64,000 bases of DNA from Polytrichum commune (lineage: Eukaryota > Streptophyta > Polytrichopsida > Polytrichales > Polytrichaceae), in NCBI GenBank assembly GCA_950295325.1, contig OX485809.1:37205081-37269080 (forward strand), written 5' to 3'. The notes under the pieces were generated by a model. That model had not been told where the DNA came from and ran no database searches. It worked only from the letters and a program-made list of their open reading frames with translations. Every line of letters begins with the position of its first letter. Position 1 is the stretch's first letter. Made by a program: the position numbers and the translations under genes. This document shows positions 47,393-59,888 of this stretch, piece after piece.

Positions 47393-47963
47393 TGTTGAGT
47401 TTTTTGTTTGTTTGATTACATTTTTATTTTTATTTTTATTGGAGTACAGTGGGTAATGAAAAGGAATGTACAATTAAACAAGGTGCAACACATGGAAGGT
47501 TTTGCCTACTAGATGAATTGATGATTGGTTGGAAGTTGTTGTGTTGTAGTATGTTAGGAGAATGGAAGTGTGTCTAATCCTTATCATCTAAGTTATCCCC
47601 ATGCCTTATCTTAAGAGTGAGAGTTAACTCAAGTTTTAGATACCTTTATCTAGTTTCTTACAAATATTATAGTTATCTAAAGTTAACTTAGTTCCATCCA
47701 CACTACATTGTATATCCCATCTAGTGAATGTGGGACGCATTTCAAAAATACATATTGTTTTTCCAAATTTGGGAAATAATTTGGGAGGGATGATTTTTTT
47801 ACCTAGTGATATTGAATTTATGATTACATGCTCAATTACCATACCTTTCAAGAAAATTAGTGCATGTTCTTAGGTGTTTGTAAAGTGCATAACTTGCTTT
47901 GGTGAGCTTGAAAAGGCTTCTTCTTCTTTAGTTGGCATTACTTGCTCTTTGAGGCATCTCCTA

Positions 47964-48582
47964 CTCGGGGAGGTCACTAGCGAAAATTGTAGAAGCAACG
48001 TGCGATTAAAAATAAGGTCTAATATATTCATTACAGATTTTTTTTTTAAATACATTTAATATAGGGGGTTTTAAAATAGTGAAGCATGTTTACATGTAAA
48101 ATACCATCACATATAATGGCCTCTTTTATTTATTCAGTACATGTAAAATAACATGGAAACAATTACTAGGGGTAGCGGGTCTAGGGTAGGGTTTGTGCTT
48201 GTGGATGAAAAGAGGTAGTTATCTGTTGAAAAAGCTTGGATGGATGACTTTGCAGGTTGGCTAGCTTGAACGTTATTGAACCAATGTATCCAATGTGGAG
48301 TTAATGTTCTCTACCTACATGCCGGGAGGGAAAATTCCAGTGCGTTGTTTGAATTGCAATCTTCTTTCCAATTTTCTTTGGCAGGACAAGTAAAATAGGG
48401 TATTCTTAAACGATTCCCCCAACATTTTAAAATTACTAATCGGGTGTATTAAAATACAAACACTTACCTTTATTTTGAAAAATACCTTATAATCTTTTCT
48501 GCAAGGTAAACCCCCCCCCCCCGATAAATAGGTCTTGAGTGCACCTGTATGCTTTAATTAAAGAGGGAGTGACCTCCCCGAG
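47964..48582 (+). mobile_element. hAT-type MITE with exact 8-bp target duplication and 15-bp TIR
   Basis: CTCGGGGAGGTCACT at the left and its exact complement at the right are flanked by ATCTCCTA on both sides (47956-47963, 48583-48590). The 'acgtgcgatta' subterminal motif and the internal 'aaaatagggt' and 'ataatc.tttct' blocks are shared with the element at 21354-22680. It is 619 bp and non-coding. Intact ends suggest a recent insertion. Confidence 0.92.
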
Positions 48583-48590
48583 ATCTCCTA

Positions 48591-51500
48591 ACAATAAGAA
48601 AGTAAAGGGAGTTTGTATTGAGAGTGTCCAACACTTTGACACTTTGGGCTCTTGAAACCCTAGATCTTCTTGTGACACTAATTTCATAGTGCAAAAAAAA
48701 GTAGTATCACCTTCGCTAATTTTCCACACTCACTAAGGTTGAGGCATCTATAAGTGATAAAATAAGAGAGTTTGCATATGTTTAGGAGGAGTAATAGCAG
48801 GGAATTAATTTTTCTTCCGAAGAGAAACATATTCTAAGAAGAATGCAATTATTTTAAATAGAATTTCATGAATGTGGAAATTGCTCCAATTTTGAAGCAT
48901 AAATTTTAGGGTTACACGTAGTCGACATATAGGTTAACCCATAACCACTCATCTCAATGCTACTACTTAGCTAAGACAATTGCCAAAACTCTTATGATGG
49001 GTAATTAATCACAAGCTGCCACCACATAAACTTGAACTTTGTTCACCTTAAAAACTAGATCTCATCTCTGCCGGAATGACATGACCCTAGTGAGCAACTA
49101 AATGGACCTCCTCCACCATAGACGCCTCAACCTTCAATGGGATAATCAATGCAGTCATCCAATTTCCATATCCATCCACATATATAGTAGAGAAGCCTAT
49201 TCCCGATTAGAAACCCCTCAACAATCTATAGTGTATTGTAATTTCAATCAAGCCGGAACCTATAGTGCCATGACACATGTCATGATTTTGAGTGCTAAAA
49301 CGATGAGTAATGAACAATTATGATAGACTCTAGACATTGATAATATGTTTGGGCGAACTTTTGACTTCAAAGATTCACAATAACATCAGTTTAAGGAATA
49401 TAATTACCGAATTTTTTTTACAATCCTCTTGATTTCTATCTCCTCATATAAATTTTTTTTTGCACTGCCTTATACTTCTCCAGACCTAACACATAATCTC
49501 TTATGTGATCGGTTACGGATGCCCCCACTCCATTCATTCGTGGACAAACTTATGGGCGAGGAGAGGAGCAAAATGAGAGCCCCCGGGCTCGGAGGTAGAG
49601 CCATTAAAAAACCAATGGCCGACCTCCTTGCTTCTCCATGGAACCGGGAACGTTTGTCGAGTTACCCTTTGACCCGGAGACAGCAACTGTAGCTTCAAGA
49701 CTCCATGGCAAACAGTCCTATTTCCGTGAATATATATACGAAGACTCATTGAAGTCGAGTCACGGGATTGACCAGCTCCGTGTAACAAGCAATCTAATAA
49801 AAACGGAAGTCGGGATGCGTTTTATAACGGAAATTCATTGCGTCCTCAAAACAAGATGCCACTTGCTCAATTTACTCCACATTCCAGGCGTGAGAAGTGA
49901 TTAACAGGCTCATAGAATACTGTAAGAAAGTTCTACAGGCCGGGTCAGGAGTCTGCAAGGGAGGGTGGGATATTGTGCATACATACATACTGTATATACA
50001 GCACTTGTTTCACTGCATGAATGCATGCCCTTGTTTTGTGGGATGACTGAAAATCCTGAGTTTCATGTTTGTGGGCCAGGGCTAGACGCCTCACCTCTTT
50101 GAGCTGGGGTCCTTACCACTATTATCCGAGGTGAAAATGTAGGCATTGCCACATTTGTATAGAGCACATATATGTATACATATTCTCATTTTTTGAGAAC
50201 TCAATTCAATGTAAGCATAAAGGTCCATATCTCCCTAAGTTTTGTAATGTTATCCTCTTTAACATCACTCCCTCTCTTACATCCTAAAACCTTGGGGAAT
50301 GGATGTTCTTGGTTCAAATCTCCCTCCTTGTTGTTAGATTTCCTTCCCATGCATCACACATTTGGACATTCAAGTAACCCATCCAAGAATTAAAACCACA
50401 CCCTCGCATGCATCACATCCTCATCATTGTACTTATCATCATTAATGCGATGTCGACTTTGTGTTGTTATTCCATATTGTCTGTCACATTCTACATTGAT
50501 TCTCTATTATCACACATCCATGCTAACACTACATACCTCCCCCAATATCATGTGCACTTTGATTGTCATGGACATGATACTAGGGAGATTAGAATGTCAT
50601 GTAAAGAAAATCCACTGGACACGAATAAACCACAAACCTATGGCGGGTCATTTTTTGCTTGACCGGCCCCCTTTTACTTTGGTAATCACGGTGGGGACCC
50701 AGCGCAAAGAGGTCTTGCCCTGGCCCGTGTGGAGTAAGAACCCTAATCCAAACACAAAGCAGAGGGCCAGGTCACTTGATTCATTTGTCCATAAATACGT
50801 TTCTTTCGGAAGGCTATCTTTGCCCTTTGGCAGCTTTAAATAAACACCACTTTTGGAGCACATGCCATACAGGGAGGAAAGCACCTTATCGAGTGGGCCC
50901 ATGCAAGGAGGAAGGTTTTTCCCCCTTTCTACTTAATAATTAACGAAACGTTTGTGTTTGGGTGTGGATTTTCTTCACACCAAGAGCTCCTCTTAATTAC
51001 AATGTAAATTAGCAGGAGTCTATCTTAAATTCAAAGATTTCATTTCTACAGACAACTTAATGTTCTAACTTTCAAAGCTGGCATGGGTGATGAGCAAACT
51101 TATTAATTACATCGGCTTTGAAAGAGGAACTACTAGGTCAAGGAAGAATAGATTAGGATGTTCCTCGGAAATGAGGCCTTGAAGAAGAGTGAGCATATGT
51201 GTCCAGGTTCTCACTTTCATGCACTCTAATTTGGGAGCTAAAGTGGTGTGTGGAGCCATCCTTCCATTGGACCACCAGTGTCAGCAGAGCCTCGATTGTG
51301 TATGTAGTGAAACAAAACTATTGGTAATGCACACATACGTCTCCCATCATCCTTGCAAGTTGCTTCACCAATGGTATTTTGAGTATGGAGACAAAGTTGG
51401 AAAGCTAGCAATGGAATCAGACAGTGCTGTATGCTCTTTGTATTCAAGTGGGAGGCCACACATGCCCAAACCCCCCCCAGAGGTTTCCACAAAAAGCCAT

Positions 51501-52480
51501 CTCGGACCGGAGAGGTGAAACCGGATGTTTTGAAACTTGGGGCCACACTACATGCGCAAATGGGGTACCGTTTTCGTTAGTTTAGTGATACCCCACCTAT
51601 TTTATAAAAATATAAAAATACTCATTTTAAGCACCTAAAACCCCATGTTATGTTCTTACTGGTTCCCAAAACAATGGGCCATGTTTATTCCCACCATTTT
51701 TCAAGAGCTGGTAGTATGGTGGGGAGGCAAACCCCCATTTTCAATTGTTGGTGCAATGAAGAATCAACTTTTTATTTAGTTCCCAGAATGCTAAGAAGGT
51801 GGTGTCAATGGGGGAAACCAACAATTTCATAGCATGTGTCCCCCCCCCCCCTTGACCCCCCTCATTGTCTCCTTTATGAAAAGGAGTCAAGGGAGGCAAA
51901 TTTTGGTTTTGGGAGCTCTGAACAGAGAGAATCTCATGATTGTGATTCTTGAATAATATATGATGAACTTATAAAATCCATGTCACTATATGTCATGAAC
52001 AAAACTAGATATCCTTAAAATTGATATCCTCAAATCAAAAGTTTGATAGGGCACAAATTAGAGGTATGCTCGATGAAAGAGATGATGCAACTGACAATGA
52101 ACCCATTGAAGAAGTTCATAATGTGCAAATTGATGACGTGGTGGTAGACAAAATAGGATACTAGGATGCTAAAACTACATTAGTGACATTGGAGCAACGA
52201 CCTACTAACGTTACACCTTTCATTTAGAACGTTTAGACATGTCAAAAGGAAATAGGATCTGAGCGTGCATAATCATCTCATCACACTACTATAGATGCGT
52301 TACGCATGCCATTCATATCTTGTGTATTTTCATATATTATTTGCATAAATGTTGCTATTTTTTTAATTTCAAAATCACATAAGTATTATTCGTCATGTAA
52401 GTGTTACAAAGTGTCTATGCCACCCCCGCCACTGTGTGTTGTAATGTTAACACCACATAAGACTTGTTAATAAATGTTTC
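48591..52480. other. Intergenic stretch of about 3.9 kb
   Basis: No gene supported. Frames at 49.4-49.9 and 50.4-50.9 kb are open on both strands but show no family motifs. A C run with a small inverted repeat (TTGACCCCCC / GGAGTCAAGGGAGG) lies at 51841-51895. Confidence 0.4.
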
Positions 52481-52489
52481 AGACCTTGG

Positions 52490-53310
52490 ACAATTGCCAA
52501 AATAACTATAGTTAACTAGATTATTTTCAATACATTTAAGGGAACAACTATAGTTAATTAGAAAAATTCCACAATGATTTGAAGAATAACTACAGCTAAC
52601 TAGAAAAATTTAAGACCAGATTCAAGAACGACTATAATCAACTAGAAAATTCCAAGTATTATTATAATATATTTGAAGAAATTTTCCTCTTGATTTGCTT
52701 TAGTTGAGGGTCTTTAATATGCTCAGGCCAGTGACGATCATCAAGAAACATCTTAGAGTGTTGGGCTCCGGAACAACCTCCATGTACACCACCGGCCAAC
52801 ACAAATAACACACTACACTAAATATGATATTTAGTGTTGTGACCACCCTACCATGGTCAACACTAATTATCAATTCCTCGATAATTAATGTTAGAAGATA
52901 TGCTAGAAGATATGTTGGAATCCTCCTTTTATCATTGTTGCTTCTTTTCTTTTCTTTTTTCATATCTTTATTAACACTAAATTCAAACATGTAACTTCCA
53001 TATATTACCATAGTTGGTATTTAGTGTTTGAGTTAACTTTACATTTAATGTTACTTACTTTCATAAGGTTATTGACATTTAGTGTATGCGTTCGTATTTA
53101 GTGTATCAAACACTAAATCTCATACTTAGTATAGTGACACTACAACATTACAACAAAATTCCGTGAACAGGTTGTACTCAACCTTAGTTAAGTAGATATA
53201 ATTGTAGTTAACCAAAAAATTTGGCAAACTGAATTAAGAACAACTATAGTTAACTACATTTTTTGGCAGGTGAAATCGCAAACAACGATAGTTACGAAAG
53301 GCAACTGGGC
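52490..53310. repeat. 'aactatagttaactag' minisatellite split by a MITE
   Basis: Units of about 50-55 bp containing 'aactatagttaactagaaaaatt' run from about 52490 to 52660 and resume at about 53180-53310. The CACTA-type MITE at 52811-53136 lies between them. Confidence 0.65.
52811..53136. mobile_element. CACTA-type MITE with 3-bp target duplication
   Basis: Begins CACTACACTAAATATGATAT and ends in the complement of CACTATACTAAGTATGAGAT. It is flanked by ACA on both sides (52808-52810, 53137-53139). CACTA tips and 3-bp duplications define the CACTA/EnSpm superfamily. 326 bp, non-coding, with further TTTAGTGTT-type subterminal repeats inside. Confidence 0.85.
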
Positions 53311-53319
53311 ACCTAAATA

Positions 53320-54652
53320 GTTGAATGAGTTGGTTAGTTGTCCAAGGTCTGAAATGTTTCCTTGCTCCGGAGTGAAGTGGGTAACAAGTATGGGGAGGGT
53401 GAACAAAGGCGTAGAGTGCGGGGCAGGTGCGCCTTGGACCAGGTGCGCGGAGGAGGACCAGCAGGAAGCGCTGCAGGCGGAGTCGCCTTCCGCCCTGCCT
53501 TCCTGCCGCGTTTCGTTGCCTGCCTATCGTGAGATGCGCCGGGACGCCGGGGGCGCCAGCCAGCCATGGCATCACAGGGCCCCGCTTTCCCGCATTCCAT
53601 TCTCATCCCCTCCGATCAGGGGATGATACTCTCATCATCAGCCCATCAACTCAACACCCAACATAAAGTACTTGTCACGCTGTCTGTCCATCGTCATCTT
53701 CTCCAGGTTAGTAATAAGGAGGCTAACAAGTTCAGACGTACCAGCTCATTACTCAAAACATGACCAGGTGGTCCAGCAACAACAGCAGAGGACGGTGCTT
53801 GTCATTCACTATTTGGTACGCACAAGGCTATGTAGCTAGCAGGCGTTGAGTTGTTGTGTGTGTGTGTGTTCTCGTTCCTCCCGAGTTTCTGTTTCCGACA
53901 GATTCTGTACGACATTCTGTAGGGATTAGTACTACTCCACGGTGCTGATGAGTAATTAAAGTGAGAGACGTCATTGTGTTAAAGAGAAATAATTTAAGGT
54001 TATGAGGGAGGTTTGGTTTTTGTGTGAAGTTCGCCATTGATTGAAGGCCGACATGGGAGGTTTCCCTGCAAGATTTTATCATTGAAAGGCAGTCTCAAGC
54101 GGGATAAACCCTTCTTGTTGTTCCAGGTACTCTCAACGCCAAGGGGTTCTGAGAGGGCCGCTTTTCCAGGTTGCAGCTAGCTTCAGTTATAAATTGAAAA
54201 AAATAAACAATTCTGGAAATTAGTGTAGCTGTGAGAAACCACTGGTTAGACTGTGGGGCAGTCCCGAGTTCCGACAGCTGCGTTGGGGAATCCACGTGAT
54301 CTTCGAAGCGGTGATAATCTTCTATTGAAATTTAGAGATCTCAAGGAGCTGAGTATTGTCGATCTGGAGTTCAGAATCCTCGGCTTGTGATGTCGGTGAG
54401 GAGATCGACCTTGCTGGAAATTTTAGTTGCGAGGTCTGTTGGGAAGTTGGGGCGACACTGAGCAGCAACCTGAGATAGTGCCAATCTGATCCTGAATGAA
54501 TGGTTATGGCACTATCCGCTAGAGTTGGACAGCTGAGGTGGTTCCAAGGCTATGGAAGTGGGTGGCCCCTTGAAGGTTAGGCTTGCATCTGTGTGAGCTT
54601 GGAAATCAGTGTGGTCGAGTGATTTGAAGGTAGCTCACTGTCAGTGGTCATC
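53320..54652 (+). promoter_or_regulatory. Upstream region and probable 5' leader of the KAI2-like gene
   Basis: A GC-rich block at about 53400-53600 stands out from the AT-rich flanks and is open in several frames on both strands, as such blocks often are. I read it as promoter-proximal DNA and not a gene. A (GT)n tract lies at about 53856-53870. From about 54240 the sequence looks like an exon-like leader up to the ATG at 54653. No clear TATA box. Confidence 0.4.
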
Positions 54653-55871
54653 ATGGGCTACGTTAATCAGATACTTCAGGCACACAATGTAAGGGTAGTA
54701 GGAAGCGGGGATAAGTGGCTCGTGTTTGGACACGGGTTCGGAAGCGATCAAACCGTTTGGCAATTCATTTTACCTTACTTTTTGAGGAACTACAAGATAC
54801 TCCTGTTTGACCTGATGGGCGCTGGCAGCACCAATCCCCAGCACTTTAACTTCGCTCGATATGCTACCCTCCACGCCTACGCGGACGACTTGCTCACCAT
54901 CCTCGATGAAATGGAGATTGAGAGCTGCATCTACATCGGGCACTCTATGTCCGGAATGATCGGATGCATTGCTTCCATTGAGAGACCCTCGGTTTTCGAG
55001 AAGCTAGTGCTCATCTCTACTTCTCCAAGGTATGTAAGATCAAATTTCCTCAAGTAGTCTTATCCATCCATTGTTTCATAAAACAATTTAGTTAGTGAGA
55101 CTTTCGAAAATTCCTCCGACCTGTGCATGGCTTTCAAGTGAAAATTATACATCGATGCGAATGATTATTTCACCTCAAGGCGTTGTAGATATCTCATGAA
55201 CATTAGTCTACCGCTTGTGGACACCATCAACATCGAGCACATCATTCATTATTTTGATGTTTCATGGCGTAGGTATCTGAATGACGAAACTTACATCGGG
55301 GGGTTCGTGCAAAGTGAGCTGAACCAGCTTTTTGACGCCATGCAGTCGAATTTTCGAGCGTGGGTGACAGGATTCTGTCCACTAGCAGTGGGGACAGACC
55401 TCCAGAGCATTGCTGTTCAAGAGTTCACTAGGACGTTCTTCAATATGCGGCCAGATATTGCTCTCAGTGTCTCCAAGACATGTTTCCAGAGTGACTTGAG
55501 AAGCCTCCTTCCACAGGTGAGGATTTCACGTGAATTGCCCATTATAATCGGAATTGAGCCCTGACTATGTGTGACAATTTTTTTTTTAAGTATTGGTAGG
55601 TGGTGAGCATTGTCGAACATCGTTACATGACGTGGTCCAAATTTCATTCCAGGACTCACCAATCCTCATGTTGCAGGTGACGGTTCCGTGCTTCCTGGTG
55701 CAAAGCAGCAAGGACCTGGCCGTCCCGACTGAAGTGGTGAAGTACATGCATCAGATGATCGGAGGTAGGACCACCTTTGAAATACTGTACAATGTGGAGG
55801 GCCATTTGCCCCAGCTCAGTCATCCTGCAGTACTCCACCCTGTCCTCCAAAGGGCAATACTGTGGACTTGA
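54653..55871 (+). CDS. KAI2L: KAI2/D14-family alpha/beta hydrolase receptor (KAI2-like)
   Basis: Three exons, 54653-55029, 55273-55516 and 55677-55871, join in phases 2 and 0 to 271 residues, almost the length of Arabidopsis KAI2 (270). The catalytic triad is intact: Ser98 in GHSMSG, Asp220 in SSKDLAVP and His250 in EGHLPQ. Other family landmarks are [23 protein letters not shown] across the first splice, and [11 protein letters not shown]. In flowering plants KAI2 is a cytosolic/nuclear receptor-hydrolase for karrikins and an unknown endogenous butenolide, acting through MAX2 and SMXL turnover; bryophytes have expanded KAI2-like clades. The start is the ATG in 'catcATGGGC'; a GTG nine bases upstream is not needed. 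Two introns instead of the single one I recall in Arabidopsis may be lineage-specific. Which clade it belongs to needs a tree. It is convergent with the FLU gene downstream. Confidence 0.93.
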
Positions 55872-57090
55872 TCTTCTGTGCGCTCTAAAGACAAAGCGCC
55901 GTCATAGAAGGTGAGCTAACCAATTACAAGACTTGCGACTGTTGAGAGAGAAGGCCCCCAATGATCCCCATGACCCCCACGGCGACCACCATAAAATAGC
56001 ATAGGTAACAGTTGAGCAGTGATTCTTCCTCTTGTCCCCCAACTTTGGTTGTGGTGAGACCTCAAAACATGTTGCAGGATTCATCCCGTTGCATGAAGAG
56101 TAAGTTAAGGCGTAGGTAGATTCAGTAAGTGAGGAAAGAGGGAAAATGGGTAGTTAGATCAGTGGTGTAAGTGAAGTGGATTCTTTGAAATTAAATATTT
56201 ATTATGGAATTTCAGGTTCACAGATATACCCTCGACAAAATGCTCATCGGAGCATTTCAGCAGCCTCAATAGATGTCTCCACTGTTGGTAGTGCTAAAAG
56301 GGGAGAGACCTAATAATACCATAGGCTTTAGAACCAAAATGCGACGCCTGTTAGACCTGTAGATGATCATTGCTGGCATTTCACGTTAAATGATATGGAG
56401 ACATGTAGGTTCTGACAAGGACAGTTATTGCCTCATTTTCTGAGAGCACAATCCGTATGTTACCTCTGTCTTTGTAGAGTAATATTTTTTTATCACATAG
56501 ACAACCTTGCTATCTGTGACAACCTTATGTAACATGTGTTGATGAATTGAAAATATAGCTCATACAAAATCCATGATGGTACTGTTTTAACTGTGTATGT
56601 GCTGAATGCTGTACAAGTTTGTAGTATGTTCGAGGAACATCTGTGTCAAGCTCCATGCTGAGCTCAGTCATTTTGAGAATACAATGTATGATGTCTTGTA
56701 AACACATTACTATTCAATTATTTTTCGAGCTTTCAAGCTGGCAAATGCCTTAGCTACAATGAGAAATTTATCTTTGATCTAGTTTTGAAAAGGGTACAAA
56801 TTGACAACCTCAATTGTGGAGCACTTTCTTGTGTTGCATCAATATGAAGTCCCATGTTCTAAACAGTGGATCCAGATATCCACCCTCTTAATCGACGTGG
56901 TTATGTTGCCGAGTCTCAGTGGCTGTGCACAAAATACCAACATTCGTCCCATCTTTCCAAAACTGCATAAACTAATGTGGGAAGCCTCTTCATGCCATTA
57001 AACTGATTGATAAATGATCTGGCAACAGGGTCAGAAAGATAGACACCCGACCACTCCATACGAAGTTAAGATAAGCACACTTAAGAGAAC
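55872..57090. other. Intergenic region between convergent KAI2-like and FLU genes
   Basis: Probably holds the 3' untranslated regions of both genes. No other gene, RNA or element recognised. Confidence 0.5.
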
Positions 57091-57093
57091 TTG

Positions 57094-59301
57094 CTAATCA
57101 ACTTCATCATTCTCCAACCTTCCAATGTACTGATCATAAAACTTCCCAGCTGACTCAAGATCCCCAAGCTCCGTGTAGCAATCAGCAATTGCTCCATACG
57201 CCTCAGTGTTACCAGAATGTTCCTTGGTCCTTTGTGATATAGAAAGCACCAGCGAATGGTATTTGATGGCATCCTTGTATTTACCTTGCCTTTGGCATGA
57301 TGCCCCTGTCACAAACAAACCATGTCTTGTGATTAAAAATTCCTTGCACAAAGTGCTGTATATGAAGGGGTGGGCCACAATCCAGAAGTACACAACCGCA
57401 TACTCTAATCTACTATCATTCAAAACCCACAAGCACAACGATCCAATCACCATTAAAAATCAGCTTCATTGGGATCAACATCGCGTCTGCCAAATTTTGA
57501 TTGTGTGGTACCCTTGCCGTGGAAGTGCAAGCTGCTCTGTGAGGAAAATCAAGAAAAAGCACCAATTATCTTACCAAGACCCCGCACAGCTTTCTTCTCC
57601 TCGACTGGATCATCTAATTGTCTGGCAAGTGGCAGAGCCTTTTCGAACTCCACAAACGCAGCAGCTGGATTATGTTCACGGAGCATCCGCTTTCCACCTT
57701 TCAAATACTGCATTAATTCGTCCCTTAAAGGTTCAGTCCGGGTTGGCAAGACACTTCCTCGGCTGCTTCCAACAGGGGCATACGTCAAGCTTGGAGCATA
57801 TGATTCAACCCGTGATTGCTTTCTCAAATTGACATTGATTTGCCGCAACTGTGCATTAATCTTCTCCAACTCGTTTTTCCTTTGCCGTGCTGTAACTCCT
57901 GTGAAGCTCAACGTCCATTGGGGTCAAAAGGTTTCCTCCTTGCATCTTACAATAAATGTGTCTAATCCCTCAGAAAATGTCTAATAACATCAACAAGAAG
58001 ACTATGATTCGACCACTGCTTTTGATTCCAATTGTTACATGTTGGACTTTTGTTGGTTTCGGTGGGATAATAAGGAACATCAGATATCTGATCACATTCC
58101 ATGCAGACAAGACCTGGGTAATCTTTGGCAGTAGCTTCGTGGCCCAAGGAGGGCGGGAAGTCTTATAAGCACAGGATAACCCTGAAGCAAAAGACCATCT
58201 AAATTTGGCAATATGCTCACCTCCAACAGCAGCTCCTGTAAGTGCAATTGCTTGGGCAATGCAAGCAACAACAATGAAGTTATTCAGATTCCCTCCAGCA
58301 ATTTCCTCACAAGCTTCCGCAATGCTTTCTGCTCTTGCACTTGAATCAAGCAGAAAGGTTCCTACGATCATTGGTATCCCCACTTCCGCCCACACTCTCC
58401 ATGCTCCCTGCTGCTCAACAATTTCAGGACATAGGTCAGGTACAGCGTCCACCGGAAGGTGACTCAAATCAACCAGTGTACGTCAACCGTTGTTTGCCAA
58501 CTTGAAAATTCCTGGAGTTTTCAATAGCATACATAGCGGACAATGTAGCAGCACTCGCTGCAAATTGCAAGTTTCATTTCAGCTATAATCCCATTGTCCG
58601 ACTTTTTGTAAACCCTACTTTAACAAATTTCAATATCTTAGTGCGCCAGAACTGTCAAAAAATTTCACGTTGCTCTCAATCACACAACCATCAACGATCG
58701 TCAATCCACACCAATTCTGTGCTGTAACGTCTCTACGCAAGTGCCCGGAGAGGAAATCTTACACCTCTCATGACATAATACTCTACATTAAAGAATCTCT
58801 GTAAGTCTACAGGAATGACTCTGCATATTTCTGATATATTCCATAGTGGTAAAACCCTGGCATTGTAAGCTACATGATCTTTTGGCTAAAGTGAAGCTAA
58901 TTGAGTTACATCGACCACAGTTGGATATATGGTATGAAGTGCGACAAAAACAAGGACAAAAGTGTTGTACCCACTTGAACATAGGATGCAATTCATCACC
59001 ATGCGCACCCCTGTTTACCAAACCAAACCCAAAAACATCTGTAAACAGCAAAGCTCTGCATTCATCGTACCTTGAAAGGGCCTGTAGAGGCAACAACGAT
59101 CGGTCTTCGATGGCTCCGAGAACTTACACTTGGCAACTCAAAACCTCCGCAACGAAGCCTCGTACTTCCACCAAAACAAGTACTACAGCTCGAAGAAACA
59201 TTAGGAGACAGGGTTCTACTTTTTCTACTACAAGAAAGCTCCACAAATTGCGAACCAGAGCTTGTCAAGGACAAGCACTGTAATGGCGATGCGGTACCCA
59301 T
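57094..59301 (-). CDS. FLU: FLU homologue, chloroplast TPR regulator of tetrapyrrole synthesis
   Basis: Supported exons on the minus strand are 59301-59071 (77 codons from the ATG at 59301), about 58462-58221, 57898-57575 and 57305-57094. The last three join in phase 1 at both junctions. At least one small exon between 59071 and 58462 is unresolved because the phases there do not match directly. Exon 1 is Ser/Thr/Arg-rich with few acidic residues, a typical chloroplast transit peptide. Next come a hydrophobic segment (NNFIVVACIAQAIALTGAAVGG, thylakoid anchor) and the FLU signature ARQRKNELEKINAQLRQIN followed by ESYAPSLTYAPVG. TPR repeats follow, with RGLGASCQRQGKYKDAI and YGAIADCYTELGDLESAGKF, close to Arabidopsis FLU. 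FLU binds glutamyl-tRNA reductase at the thylakoid and shuts off 5-aminolevulinate synthesis in the dark, preventing protochlorophyllide photodamage. A 154-bp tandem array lies 0.6 kb upstream. Confidence 0.88.
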
Positions 59302-59888
59302 CACTGCCCTAAGCCTAAAACCCCACAATGCTACAACATAAGAGCACACTGAAAGCAACACACAAAGCAACAGCTCACAAATTCCCACCAAAACTCCAGC
59401 TCTCGGACCTCAAAATCTCAAAAATTGTCGCTGAAATTCGGTTCAGAATGTAGGTTCTCTGGAATTTGTGCTGCGTATGGCCTGTGAGTGGGAAAGGAGA
59501 GCAGAGAAACATGGGTAACAACGGCCACCATAGCCAAAGCGAACACGCCCTATCCACTTGTGCAGTAGCAGATCTCCTTCCATCCACCTCAGATACCAGA
59601 GGTTGAAGACTTAGAAACAGAACGTAGATATCTTGGAGATCCAAATCCACGAAACGAAGGATTACATCTAGGATTCGGATAGAGTGGGTCCACTTCTGGT
59701 GGCTTGTGGGTTCCATGTGGACGCGTGATGTGCCCATGTGTGGGAACGTTGTTTACGTGGCAGTCCGTCTTATTGGCTGGCCAAGACTTGTGGATTATTA
59801 GGATTTCGGTAGTAGAACAACAGATGTTAGGATTCTAGAGATTTATTTTGAAGATCTAACTACTTTCTTGTTGCTGACTCCAGGCAAG
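59302..59888 (-). promoter_or_regulatory. Upstream region of the FLU gene
   Basis: Sequence immediately upstream of the FLU ATG is less AT-rich than distal DNA. It probably holds the 5' leader (about 59302-59460) and core promoter. An ACGTGGCA-type G-box-like motif occurs at about 59755-59762 ('tttacgtggcag'). The assignment is positional. Confidence 0.35.

Noticed and set aside
49430-50900. Several medium open frames on both strands
   Set aside because: No family motifs, no consistent splice joins and overlapping frames on opposite strands.
53420-53630. GC-rich block open in several frames, possible gene
   Set aside because: It is open on both strands through base composition; no motif, start context or splice joins support coding. 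Better read as promoter-proximal DNA of the KAI2-like gene.
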